A DNA stretch of 64,000 nt, taken from contig DATALQ010000002.1 of the NCBI GenBank assembly GCA_036260935.1, forward strand, positions 1-64,000, given 5' to 3'. A program made the translations under genes and the position numbers. The stretch comes from JAEYOM01 sp036260935. GTDB taxonomy: Bacteria > Bacillota > Clostridia > Acetivibrionales > DTU013. The notes under the pieces are model-generated. The model saw nothing but the letters and a program-made list of their open reading frames with translations, was not told the DNA's origin and did no database searches. The first letter of the stretch is position 1. Each line of letters opens with the position of its first letter. This document shows, piece by piece, positions 37,526-44,790 of this stretch.

Positions 37526-37739
37526 ACCTGCAACCTCCGGCAGACATAGTAATAGATATGAACCAATATGGATCTGTATAACTATGGCTAAGGCTATAGC
37601 ATCAAAAGGCTGAAAACAAATAACTTTGTCCGCAAAATCATTGAAAAAGCGCTATACTGTGTTATAATTTCTAATAGCATATTTTACATAAAAGACTAAT
37701 GTTCGTTTCTTGACGAAAGCAATTACATAGGAGGATTTT

Positions 37740-39260
37740 ATGGACAAGAAGTCGTTTATATTAACGAATGATAAAGAGGTAAACAAGCTCGCCTCCATGT
37801 TGTTGCTTGCCATTTGTCTTGTCGTTTTCCCGGCTTTGTACATACTGACGATGGTTAATATTTTTAAAATAGATACCAGACAGCTACTCGTTTTTGCGGC
37901 GATCAGCCTTGTACTGGTAATAGCAGACTTTATACTTGCCAGGAGAAATGTAAATCCACTTTTTTTGAAGTATTTTAATATTGTTTTATGCACTCTGATA
38001 GTAGGTATGCTGGCGACGAATCAGCATATTGGAGTCAACCTGACTTATCTTTTCCCATCCATCCTGAGCTGCCTTTATTACGATAAAAAGCTTACGCTGA
38101 CCTCGTTCGTCCTTGGAATGCTGAATCTGGCCATTTCTCTGCACTTCAAGCTGCAGGCGATGGGCACGTCCGATACATATACTTCGATGCTTGCCGGATA
38201 TATGGTTGAGTTTATCGCCATGTTCCTGTTGTTCAACCTGCTGATACGCCGCCTGAACAGGATGTTCGGCTCGCTGGCGGATTCGGAGCAGCAGAGGCAG
38301 CTTTTGGATACGCTGTCTTCAGTGTCCGAGAGATCGAAGGAATCTTCACAGGTCCTGTTCGATTCAGTCAATCAGTTTGCGGCAGCGATCGACCAGACGA
38401 CGAAGGCTAATACGGAAATCGCAGAAAATGCGCTTTCTGCGGTCAATAGTTGCAAGGACAACCTGCAATATGTACAGACCTCTTCTGATTCAATAATGAA
38501 TATTTCCAACGATCTGGCTACGGTGTCCGAAAAGACCACAGAAATGTCAGAGGTGTTCAAATCGAGCTATTCGGCGACACAACAGAGCAAGGAATCCATG
38601 GACATCACAATGCAGGATATGAACGTGATAGAAAAATCGACGGTTGTTACCGGAAAGGTAATGACCTCCCTTATGGAAACCACACGCGAGATTAGCAGTA
38701 TACTGGATATGATAAAATCCATATCGGACCAGACCAACCTGCTGGCCCTTAACGCCTCCATAGAATCCGCAAGGGCAGGTGAAGCGGGAAGAGGCTTTGC
38801 TGTTGTCGCCGATGAGATAAGAAAGCTTGCGGAACAGTCGGGGAAAGCGACAGCGGACATAAGCAAGCTTGTTGCCGAACTGCAGAATAAGACAAATTCT
38901 GTGTACGAAACTATAGGCAACGGCACCAACGCGATCAAATCTTCCATACAGAGGGTAACCCAGACAGCGGAGAAGTTCGATGAGTTGAAAAAGCATCAGG
39001 ATATTCTTAAATCGAAGGTGGATGAGATAGAATCCGCTTCCGTGAATTCCTCATCACACAGCAGGCAGCTTACAGAGGTCATTTCCAAGATCAGCACGCT
39101 CATTGAAAGCTCCCTTGGCGAGATTCAGTCGATTGCGAGCGCGACCCAGCAGCAGGCGGCAACGATGGAGGAACTGACTGCTTCATACTCTTCCATCGGA
39201 GATATAGCGTCAAACCTGAAAAACGTGAATGTTGAACTGGCAAGCTTTAAAATACAGTAA
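37740..39260 (+). CDS. Methyl-accepting chemotaxis protein with membrane-embedded sensor
   Basis: A 506-residue chemoreceptor. About six hydrophobic helices fill residues 17-168, with no large extracytoplasmic domain, so sensing would be within the membrane or through short loops. The cytoplasmic signalling domain (about 180-506) has the hairpin tip SISDQTNLLALNASIESARA, which binds CheA/CheW, and GRGFAVVADEIRKLAEQS. AGGAGG stands before ATG 37740. Only 16 bp separate its stop from the Tyr/Asp-repeat peptide gene, so the three genes downstream may form one operon. Confidence 0.92.
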   Translation: MDKKSFILTNDKEVNKLASMLLLAICLVVFPALYILTMVNIFKIDTRQLLVFAAISLVLVIADFILARRNVNPLFLKYFNIVLCTLIVGMLATNQHIGVNLTYLFPSILSCLYYDKKLTLTSFVLGMLNLAISLHFKLQAMGTSDTYTSMLAGYMVEFIAMFLLFNLLIRRLNRMFGSLADSEQQRQLLDTLSSVSERSKESSQVLFDSVNQFAAAIDQTTKANTEIAENALSAVNSCKDNLQYVQTSSDSIMNISNDLATVSEKTTEMSEVFKSSYSATQQSKESMDITMQDMNVIEKSTVVTGKVMTSLMETTREISSILDMIKSISDQTNLLALNASIESARAGEAGRGFAVVADEIRKLAEQSGKATADISKLVAELQNKTNSVYETIGNGTNAIKSSIQRVTQTAEKFDELKKHQDILKSKVDEIESASVNSSSHSRQLTEVISKISTLIESSLGEIQSIASATQQQAATMEELTASYSSIGDIASNLKNVNVELASFKIQ

Positions 39261-39276
39261 GCGGGGGGAAAGTATC

Positions 39277-39693
39277 ATGGATAACTTCAGAATCGAATCC
39301 AACGAAGGCAATTCTACCAGTAAACTGTCGTTCGAACAGCTGCAGTATATTTATATACATCAAATGGATGCCTTTAATTCCGAAGTAAATTCGAAAATCG
39401 CATATTCTGATTCGGGATACGGCGATTCGGGTTATTATGATTCTACGTACTACGACGCGGCATACTATGATGCGACCTATTATGAAAGCGGGTACGGCGA
39501 CAGCAAGGATGACAGGGGCGGAAGCCATTACTCAGATTATGGTTATTCGGACGATTATGAAGACTCCTGCGACTACGATGATGAAGAAGACGATGACTCC
39601 GACGATTCGGACGATTATGACGATCAGGATGATGACGATTCGAGTGATTATGACGATCAGGATGACGACGATTCGGATGGTTCAGACAATTAG
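39277..39693 (+). CDS. Candidate RiPP precursor with Tyr-x-Asp pentad repeats
   Basis: A 138-residue peptide from ATG 39277 with GGGGGGAAA upstream. Residues 1-42 look like a leader (mixed polar, with FEQLQYIYIHQM). Residues 43-77 are seven contiguous pentads of the form Y-x-(D/E)-(S/A)-x: YSDSG, YGDSG, YYDST, YYDAA, YYDAT, YYESG, YGDSK. Residues 78-100 hold further Tyr/Asp pairs and the only Cys (98). Residues 100-138 are almost all Asp/Glu/Ser with an 11-residue repeat (SDDYDDQDDDD, SSDYDDQDDDD). A radical SAM/SPASM gene follows 8 bp later. The regular Y-x-D spacing suggests side-chain crosslinking, for instance cyclophanes; that is inference. Confidence 0.7.
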   Translation: MDNFRIESNEGNSTSKLSFEQLQYIYIHQMDAFNSEVNSKIAYSDSGYGDSGYYDSTYYDAAYYDATYYESGYGDSKDDRGGSHYSDYGYSDDYEDSCDYDDEEDDDSDDSDDYDDQDDDDSSDYDDQDDDDSDGSDN

Positions 39694-39701
39694 GTGACAT
39701 A

Positions 39702-40805
39702 ATGCCCAGACAGATTTGTATTATTATCAAACCGACTCCCGAATGTAATTTGAGATGCAGGCACTGCTACCATGAGGAGTGGGGCTATTCCGGCGATACA
39801 ATGACTTTTTCCATCCTCGAAAGGACCATGTCAATAATTCTGCCCTATTTCGACAGGGTACGCTTTATCTGGCATGGCGGGGAGCCGTTGCTGATGCCTC
39901 TGGATTTTTTCAAAAAAGCTTTTGAAATTCAGAATAAATATACAACAGTATATAACGTAAAAGTATCCAACAATATTCAGACCAACGGGACACTGATCAA
40001 CGATGATATAGCGAACTTTTTCAAGGAAATGGGAATGGGCGTCGGAATATCTTTTGACGGGCCCTGTAACGATTTTCTAAGGCAGAATACGTTGGATGTG
40101 CTGCAAGGCACTGAGCTTCTGAATAAAAAAGGAGTAAAATACGGTTTCATTTCTGTCATTTCTTCAGGCAATCTGGATCATCTTATAGAAACTTATGACT
40201 ACTTTAAAAAGGCAGGAAACAACGTCAAGCTCAACCCGGTTTTCCAATGCGGTGAGGCAGTATACAACAAGGATATTTTCTTCGACTACGGCTATTATGT
40301 GGAGAAAATGAAGGAGCTGTTCAGTTATTGGATCTATGACAAGGATTGCAATATTGTCGTAGAGCCTTTTATGGAATATTTTCTGATGCTCCTGAAAAAT
40401 AAAAAGAACAGCTGTGCCCATTCATCATGTATGTTCAAATGGCTCGGCATCCAGAACGACGGTTCCATTTATCCTTGCGGCAGAAGTTTTCCCCAAAAAT
40501 ACAGTCTTGGCAATGTATACGATTATGAAAACATAAATGTTGCCTTCCGCTCGGATGGATATGCCGAAATGCTTCAATACGGCATAAGGCGCAGAAATGA
40601 GTGCCGCAGCAGCTGCAATTACTTTAATTATTGCGAAGGCGGCTGCAACAGCGACTCATTGAACGAAGACAGACAGCCCGGATTGTCCTGCCTGAGCTTT
40701 ACTTCCCTGCTGGAGTTCGCGCGGCAGGAATTGCACAAATTTATGGGTAACTACGAAAACCTGAATCCCTACATAAGAAAAATGCTTATTGGTACAGCTT
40801 TTTAG
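39702..40805 (+). CDS. Radical SAM/SPASM peptide maturase candidate
   Basis: A 367-residue enzyme. The radical SAM cluster motif CNLRCRHC (C15, C19, C22) is followed by the SAM-contact WHGGEPLL and by NGTLI and GISFDGP strands of the TIM barrel. The C-terminal SPASM-type region has Cys at CAHSSCMFKW, DGSIYPCGRSF, CRSSCNYFNYCEGGC and LSC, enough for two auxiliary 4Fe-4S clusters. These enzymes modify ribosomal peptides. It lies 8 bp after the pentad-repeat peptide gene, which is the natural substrate. Anaerobic sulfatase-maturase activity is an alternative, but no sulfatase is near. Confidence 0.85.
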   Translation: MPRQICIIIKPTPECNLRCRHCYHEEWGYSGDTMTFSILERTMSIILPYFDRVRFIWHGGEPLLMPLDFFKKAFEIQNKYTTVYNVKVSNNIQTNGTLINDDIANFFKEMGMGVGISFDGPCNDFLRQNTLDVLQGTELLNKKGVKYGFISVISSGNLDHLIETYDYFKKAGNNVKLNPVFQCGEAVYNKDIFFDYGYYVEKMKELFSYWIYDKDCNIVVEPFMEYFLMLLKNKKNSCAHSSCMFKWLGIQNDGSIYPCGRSFPQKYSLGNVYDYENINVAFRSDGYAEMLQYGIRRRNECRSSCNYFNYCEGGCNSDSLNEDRQPGLSCLSFTSLLEFARQELHKFMGNYENLNPYIRKMLIGTAF

Positions 40806-40877
40806 GCTAAAACAGCAGCAGCCTTTTATGCCCGTTCCCGGGACGGAATGTGACGCGACGTCCGCCTGAACTGCCGC

Positions 40878-41020
40878 CGCTGCAACTTTTGGAAGCTGCC
40901 ATCCGAGCTGGCGCTGAAGCTGCTTCAGCCTTTACTTTTACTGCAACTGCCGTTCGAGCTGGCGCTGCCACCACTTCAGCCTTTACTTTTGCCGCAGCTG
41001 CCATATGAACTGCAACCTGT
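40878..41020. repeat. 51-bp tandem repeat of a gene 3' end, with stop codons
   Basis: On the minus strand the last codons and stop of the FeoB-associated gene (…GGCAGCTGCGGCAAAAGTA then AAGGCTGA) recur 51 bp downstream with their own TGA (40927-40925), and a third, partial copy follows. The copies extend into the intergenic region towards the radical SAM gene stop at 40805. Confidence 0.75.
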
Positions 41021-41173
41021 GCAGCCTTGGCATGAACTGCCGCATCCGGAGCTGTGTCCTTCGGAACCGCAGCCCATACAGCCTCCGTTTTTCCTGCGTC
41101 GTATAGTAAACGCCAGCGCGGCGGCCAAACAAGCCGCAATTACCGCTAACAAAATATAGTCTGCCAATTTCAT
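40976..41173 (-). CDS. FeoB-associated Cys-rich membrane protein
   Basis: A 65-residue protein with one N-terminal TM helix (about residues 5-25, YILLAVIAACLAAALAFTI), a basic RRRK stop-transfer and a Cys/Gly/Ser-rich tail (CMGCGSEG, CQGCTGC). This is the standard form of the small FeoB-associated proteins thought to assist ferrous iron uptake. It starts 17 bp after the feoB stop and is the last gene of the feo operon. Its 3' end is duplicated downstream in 51-bp steps. Confidence 0.85.
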   Translation of the reverse strand: MKLADYILLAVIAACLAAALAFTIRRRKNGGCMGCGSEGHSSGCGSSCQGCTGCSSYGSCGKSKG

Positions 41174-41189
41174 ACGATTACCTCACCTT

Positions 41190-43196
41190 CTAGATGAACA
41201 GTCTGCCGGCCTGGTAAACGGCAAACGCCGCAATCCAGGCGATCATACATTGTAGAACTATTATCCCGACAGTCATCAGTCTGGAACCAAGTTCTTTCCT
41301 TATTGTCGTAACTGCGGCTACGCATGGTGTATACAGCAGTGTGAACACAAGGAAACTGAGTGCGGTCAGCGGTGTGAACAGAGTTCCAAGCGCATTTTTC
41401 AAATCGGAAACGCTTGTGCCCATCAGTACGCCCATTGTACTGACAACAGCCTCTTTTGCTGTAAACCCGGTGACAAGAGAAGTGGCAGCTCTCCAGTCGC
41501 CAAAGCCCAGAGGGGTGAAAACCGGAGCTATAGCCTGACCGATCATTGCAAGCAAGCTTTTGGAGCTGTCTGTAACCACATTCAATCTGATATCGAATGT
41601 CCGCAAAAACCAGATGATCAGCGTTGCCACAAATATCACGGTAAAGGCTCTTTGCAGGAAGTCCCTCGCCTTTTCCCATATCAGCAGCGCAACGCTTTTC
41701 AGCGACGGCAGCCTGTAATTCGGCAACTCCATAACAAACGGGACCGGATTCCCCCTGAATATGGTATTTTTCATCAGAAGCGACATGGCTACTGCCAGCA
41801 CAATGCCTGAGATATACAGCCCTGCCATGACAAGAGCCTGATTCCTGCTGAAGAATGCCGCGGTAAATACGGCATAAATCGGTATCTTTGCAGAACAACT
41901 CATGAATGGGATCAGAAATATAGTCATTTTGCGGTCACGCTCCGAAGAGAGTGTCCTGGCCGACATGACAGCGGGGACAGAACACCCGAAACCCACAAGC
42001 ATGGGGACGAAACTTCGTCCCGACAGCCCGAGCTTTCGCAGTAGCTTATCCATAACGAACGCTACTCTTGCCATATAACCCGTGTCTTCCAGAATAGACA
42101 GGAAGAAAAACAGGGTCACGATGATCGGAATGAAGCTGAGTACACTGCCGACGCCCGAAAAAATACCGTCAATTATCAAGCTATGAATGACAGTGTTTAT
42201 GTCGTAAGCGGTAAGCCCCGAATCGACTGTACCGGTTAACCAGTCAATGCCCGCTGATAACAGGTTGCTCAGAAAGCTTCCGATGACTCCGAAGGTCAAC
42301 CAGAATACAAGGAGCATAATCCCCAGGAACATAGGCAGTGCCAGGTATTTATGCGTCAATAAATTGTCGATCCTGACGCTCCGTATATGCTCCTTGCTTT
42401 CGCTGCATTTGATCACTGTTTTAGCACATACCCCTTCTATAAAGGAATAACGCATATCCGCAAGCGCGGCGTTCCTGTCGAGCCCGCTTTCGCGTTCCAT
42501 TTCAATGACGCTGTGCTCGATCATTTCAAGCTCGTTCTGATTCAGCCCCATTTTTTCTGCAAAGGTATCGTCTCCCTCTATCAGTTTGGTTGCCGCAAAA
42601 CGGGCCGGTATCCCAAGCTTTTGGGCGTGGTCTTCTATGAGATGAGATACTGCGTGTATGCACCTGTGAACAGCGCTGCTCGGGCAAAAATCGATCACTG
42701 CGGGGTAGGTTCTGTGTTTGGCAGCCGAAACGGCTGTGTCTGTCAACTCTGTTATGCCTTCGTTTTTTGCGGCACTGATCGGAACCACCGGGATCCCCAA
42801 TTGCTTTGATAAGCCTTTAATGTCGATCGTTCCACCATTACCACGGACTTCGTCCATCATATTCAGAGCAAGCACCATCGGCACATGCAGCTCAAGCAGC
42901 TGCAGCGTAAGATACAGGTTTCTCTCTATATTGGTGGCGTCTACAATGTTGATTATCCCATCGGGCTTTTCATTGAGTATGAAATCGCGTGTAACAATTT
43001 CCTCGCCAGAGTATGGCCGTATGGAGTAGATCCCGGGCAGATCGACCACGTAGCAGTCCCTGGTGCCGCGTATCCTGCCGGTCTTCTGGTCGACCGTGAC
43101 TCCAGGAAAGTTGCCCACATGCTGGTTCGACCCGGTGAGCGAGTTGAAAAGGGTGGTTTTTCCGCTATTCTGATTTCCTACGAGTGCAAAAGTCAT
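41190..43196 (-). CDS. feoB: Ferrous iron transporter FeoB
   Basis: A 668-residue protein. The N-terminal G domain has the P-loop GNQNSGKTTLFN, the switch I GNFPGVTVDQKTG, the DLPGIYS G3 motif and NMMD for guanine. The membrane domain has paired gate regions including MLVGFGCSVPAVMSARTL. It moves Fe2+ inward under GTPase control. It overlaps feoA by 4 bp and is transcribed from the iron-box-controlled promoter near 43505. Confidence 0.97.
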   Translation of the reverse strand: MTFALVGNQNSGKTTLFNSLTGSNQHVGNFPGVTVDQKTGRIRGTRDCYVVDLPGIYSIRPYSGEEIVTRDFILNEKPDGIINIVDATNIERNLYLTLQLLELHVPMVLALNMMDEVRGNGGTIDIKGLSKQLGIPVVPISAAKNEGITELTDTAVSAAKHRTYPAVIDFCPSSAVHRCIHAVSHLIEDHAQKLGIPARFAATKLIEGDDTFAEKMGLNQNELEMIEHSVIEMERESGLDRNAALADMRYSFIEGVCAKTVIKCSESKEHIRSVRIDNLLTHKYLALPMFLGIMLLVFWLTFGVIGSFLSNLLSAGIDWLTGTVDSGLTAYDINTVIHSLIIDGIFSGVGSVLSFIPIIVTLFFFLSILEDTGYMARVAFVMDKLLRKLGLSGRSFVPMLVGFGCSVPAVMSARTLSSERDRKMTIFLIPFMSCSAKIPIYAVFTAAFFSRNQALVMAGLYISGIVLAVAMSLLMKNTIFRGNPVPFVMELPNYRLPSLKSVALLIWEKARDFLQRAFTVIFVATLIIWFLRTFDIRLNVVTDSSKSLLAMIGQAIAPVFTPLGFGDWRAATSLVTGFTAKEAVVSTMGVLMGTSVSDLKNALGTLFTPLTALSFLVFTLLYTPCVAAVTTIRKELGSRLMTVGIIVLQCMIAWIAAFAVYQAGRLFI

Positions 43197-43429
43197 GCTC
43201 CGTCACCACAGCTTTCCACTTCTATCTTTCTTGCATCGTCCATACGTATCGTCAATTCGTAGCCCCTGAGACGTATTTCCATAGGATCTCCCATAGGCGC
43301 TACTTTTCTGATGCATACCTTCGTCCTCGGTATGATCCCCATATCCAACAGTCTGAGGCGAAGAGCTCCCGCTCCTCCAACGTTAATTATTGTAGCTGTT
43401 TTGCCGATCGGAAGTCTGTCCAGTGTCAT
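43193..43429 (-). CDS. feoA: Ferrous iron transport protein FeoA
   Basis: A 78-residue SH3-like protein of the FeoA family, starting MTLDRLPIGKTATI and containing LRLLDMGIIPRTKV and the closing LRGYELTIRMDDA. It modulates FeoB. GGAGG precedes ATG 43429, and its last bases overlap the feoB start. Confidence 0.94.
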   Translation of the reverse strand: MTLDRLPIGKTATIINVGGAGALRLRLLDMGIIPRTKVCIRKVAPMGDPMEIRLRGYELTIRMDDARKIEVESCGDGA

Positions 43430-43485
43430 GTCTATGTCCTCCCTGTTCAGGTAAATCTCAACGTTATAAGTATTTAATCAACAAG

Positions 43486-43529
43486 GGTTAGGTTTGCCTA
43501 ACCAATTATAGGTTAGCACAGCCTAACTA
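43486..43529. promoter_or_regulatory. Two DtxR-type iron boxes over the feo promoter
   Basis: Site 1 is the perfect palindrome GGTTAGGTTTGCCTAACC (43486-43503). Site 2 (43509-43529) reads TAGGTTAG, five bases, CCTAACTA. Both match the DtxR/IdeR-type TTAGGTTAG.CTAACC pattern. The minus-strand -10 TATAAT is at 43510-43505 between them, so binding would block feoAB transcription. The DtxR-family gene at 43716 is the likely regulator. Confidence 0.8.
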
Positions 43530-43715
43530 CAATTGTCAATAGCATTCTTCCGAGTCTGCAACCGGACGCCATCCTCCATCGCTAAGCTATGATCAGCAGG
43601 CCCGCATCTCTTGAAAACAATGGAAGTATGTGCTATCATGCAATTATTCGGACACCGTAAATTCATGCACCTTAGTAATATGTACACTATAAACAAGAGG
43701 AAGGCGCTGCTCATT

Positions 43716-44087
43716 ATGGAGATCCACGAATCGGCGGAGAATTATCTTGAGACGATACTCATGGAAAAGAACAAGAAGGGGCAGGTTCGCTCCATCGACA
43801 TCTGCAATGCGCTGGGCTTTTCCAAACCGACCGTAAGCGTAGTAATGAAGCAATTCAGGGAAAACGGCTACATCGAGATGGATGAAAACGGTTATATATC
43901 TCTTACGGAAAAAGGCAGTAAGATTGCGGAGCGCATGTACGAACGACACGTCATAATCGCCGATTTCCTGATGGCGATAGGTGTGGATGAGACAACCGCT
44001 TATCAGGATTCCTGCAAAATTGAGCACGATATCAGCGAGATCACCTTTGAGTGTATGAAAAGGCATTATTTAAAAAGTAATGGATAA
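43716..44087 (+). CDS. DtxR/MntR-family metal-dependent regulator
   Basis: A 123-residue protein starting MEIHESAENYLETIL at ATG 43716, the typical beginning of this family; the frame is open further upstream to 43611, but that part is not family-like. The winged helix (about residues 5-65, SKPTVSVVMKQFRENGYI) is followed by the dimerisation/metal region with ERHVIIADFLMAIGV and the Cys-x-x-Glu-His pattern SCKIEHDIS. It lacks the C-terminal SH3 domain, as in MntR. Divergence from feoAB and the iron boxes between them suggest that it senses Fe2+. Confidence 0.85.
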   Translation: MEIHESAENYLETILMEKNKKGQVRSIDICNALGFSKPTVSVVMKQFRENGYIEMDENGYISLTEKGSKIAERMYERHVIIADFLMAIGVDETTAYQDSCKIEHDISEITFECMKRHYLKSNG

Positions 44088-44101
44088 TGCTTGTTAATTA
44101 A

Positions 44102-44129
44102 TTGACAATAATCACAAACGTGATAAAAT
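44102..44129 (+). promoter_or_regulatory. Promoter of the TM1266-hydF-hydG leader
   Basis: TTGACA (44102-44107), a 16-bp spacer and TAAAAT (44124-44129). Confidence 0.65.
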
Positions 44130-44135
44130 CAATGT

Positions 44136-44360
44136 AGAACCGAAAAGCAATCTGTCTGCCTGCGTCGTTGAAATAGCGTGCCTGCTGACCGAGGGCTTCG
44201 AAATATTCAAATGTTTGACCGACCGTAAGGCTTTTCCGAGCGGGAAGCAGCATAACAGGCTTATTTAGGATAAATGCGGCGATGTGTTTTGGTTGTGCCG
44301 TTATTCAGCCGATAATGCTCCCTTCCTGCGTTAATTGCGGGCAAGGGAGCTTTTATTTGC
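44136..44360 (+). ncRNA. Unassigned structured leader with terminator, riboswitch-like
   Basis: About 180 nt lie between the promoter and a strong terminator, followed by 106 nt to the TM1266 gene. Possible pairings include GCCTG (about 44171) with CAGGC (about 44257) and CTGCT with AGCAG just inside, forming a closed multi-branch domain. The layout is promoter, structured domain, terminator, gene, as in transcriptional riboswitches. It did not match the TPP, preQ1, cobalamin, glycine, T-box or SRP patterns that I know. Confidence 0.45.
44317..44358 (+). terminator. Attenuator/terminator upstream of TM1266
   Basis: GCTCCCTT (44317-44324) pairs with AAGGGAGC (44343-44350), extended inside by CCTGC/GCGGG, followed by TTTTATTT. 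It lies after the regulator gene stop (44087) but far from it, and closer to the hyd operon. Confidence 0.8.
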
Positions 44361-44466
44361 TCCGGAATTATTTTTGGGTTTTGTCCGAGGTGCGGAGGTT
44401 TTTCCTCAGACCGTTAATTTTAAATGATATTTATATGCAAAAGTTGATACAGGGAGGAGAACAGGA

Positions 44467-44721
44467 ATGGATAAAAGGATCGGGATTGTAGGGATAGTGA
44501 TCGAGGAACTATCCTGCGTGGAGCAGGTAAATGCGATACTCCACGAATATGGATGGCTGATAGTCGGAAGAATGGGGATCCCATACAGGGAGAGGGGAGT
44601 ATCGGTGATATCGCTCATCGTCGATGGTGTCAACGATGATATCAGCGCGATGACAGGCAAGCTCGGGAGGATTTCGGGAGCCTCCGTAAAGTCAATGATA
44701 ACAAAAAGTGTGCAGCAATAG
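44467..44721 (+). CDS. TM1266-type iron-only hydrogenase system regulator
   Basis: An 84-residue ferredoxin-like-fold (ACT/NikR-C-like) protein of the TM1266 family, which occurs with [FeFe]-hydrogenase maturases. It begins KRIGIVGIVIEE and has RMGIPYRERGVSVISLIVDG in the middle. It lacks a DNA-binding domain, so a ligand-sensing role is likely. AGGAGAACAGGA precedes ATG 44467. It is the first gene of the hydF-hydG group, 69 bp before hydF. Confidence 0.9.
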   Translation: MDKRIGIVGIVIEELSCVEQVNAILHEYGWLIVGRMGIPYRERGVSVISLIVDGVNDDISAMTGKLGRISGASVKSMITKSVQQ

Positions 44722-44790
44722 GAGTAGTAAAAACGAAAGTACGGCTGTAGAGCGGTCACGATATTAAATAAACTATGCGGAGGTATCTGA

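Noticed and set aside
37044..37613. 189-residue plus-strand frame opposite the membrane-protein gene
   Set aside because: It is antisense to a gene with a good start and typical membrane composition; no ribosome-binding site.
39437..39730. Met/Thr-rich plus frame and His/Arg-rich minus frame inside the acidic peptide gene
   Set aside because: Both are shadow translations of the GA-rich Asp repeats.
40807..41139. 110-residue minus-strand Ala/Val/Lys-rich frame
   Set aside because: It is an out-of-frame reading of the FeoB-associated gene and its 51-bp repeats.
44136..44300. SRP RNA because of a GGGAAGCAGCA stretch
   Set aside because: The paired 5' GUCAGG strand and the GGAA tetraloop context of SRP domain IV are missing.
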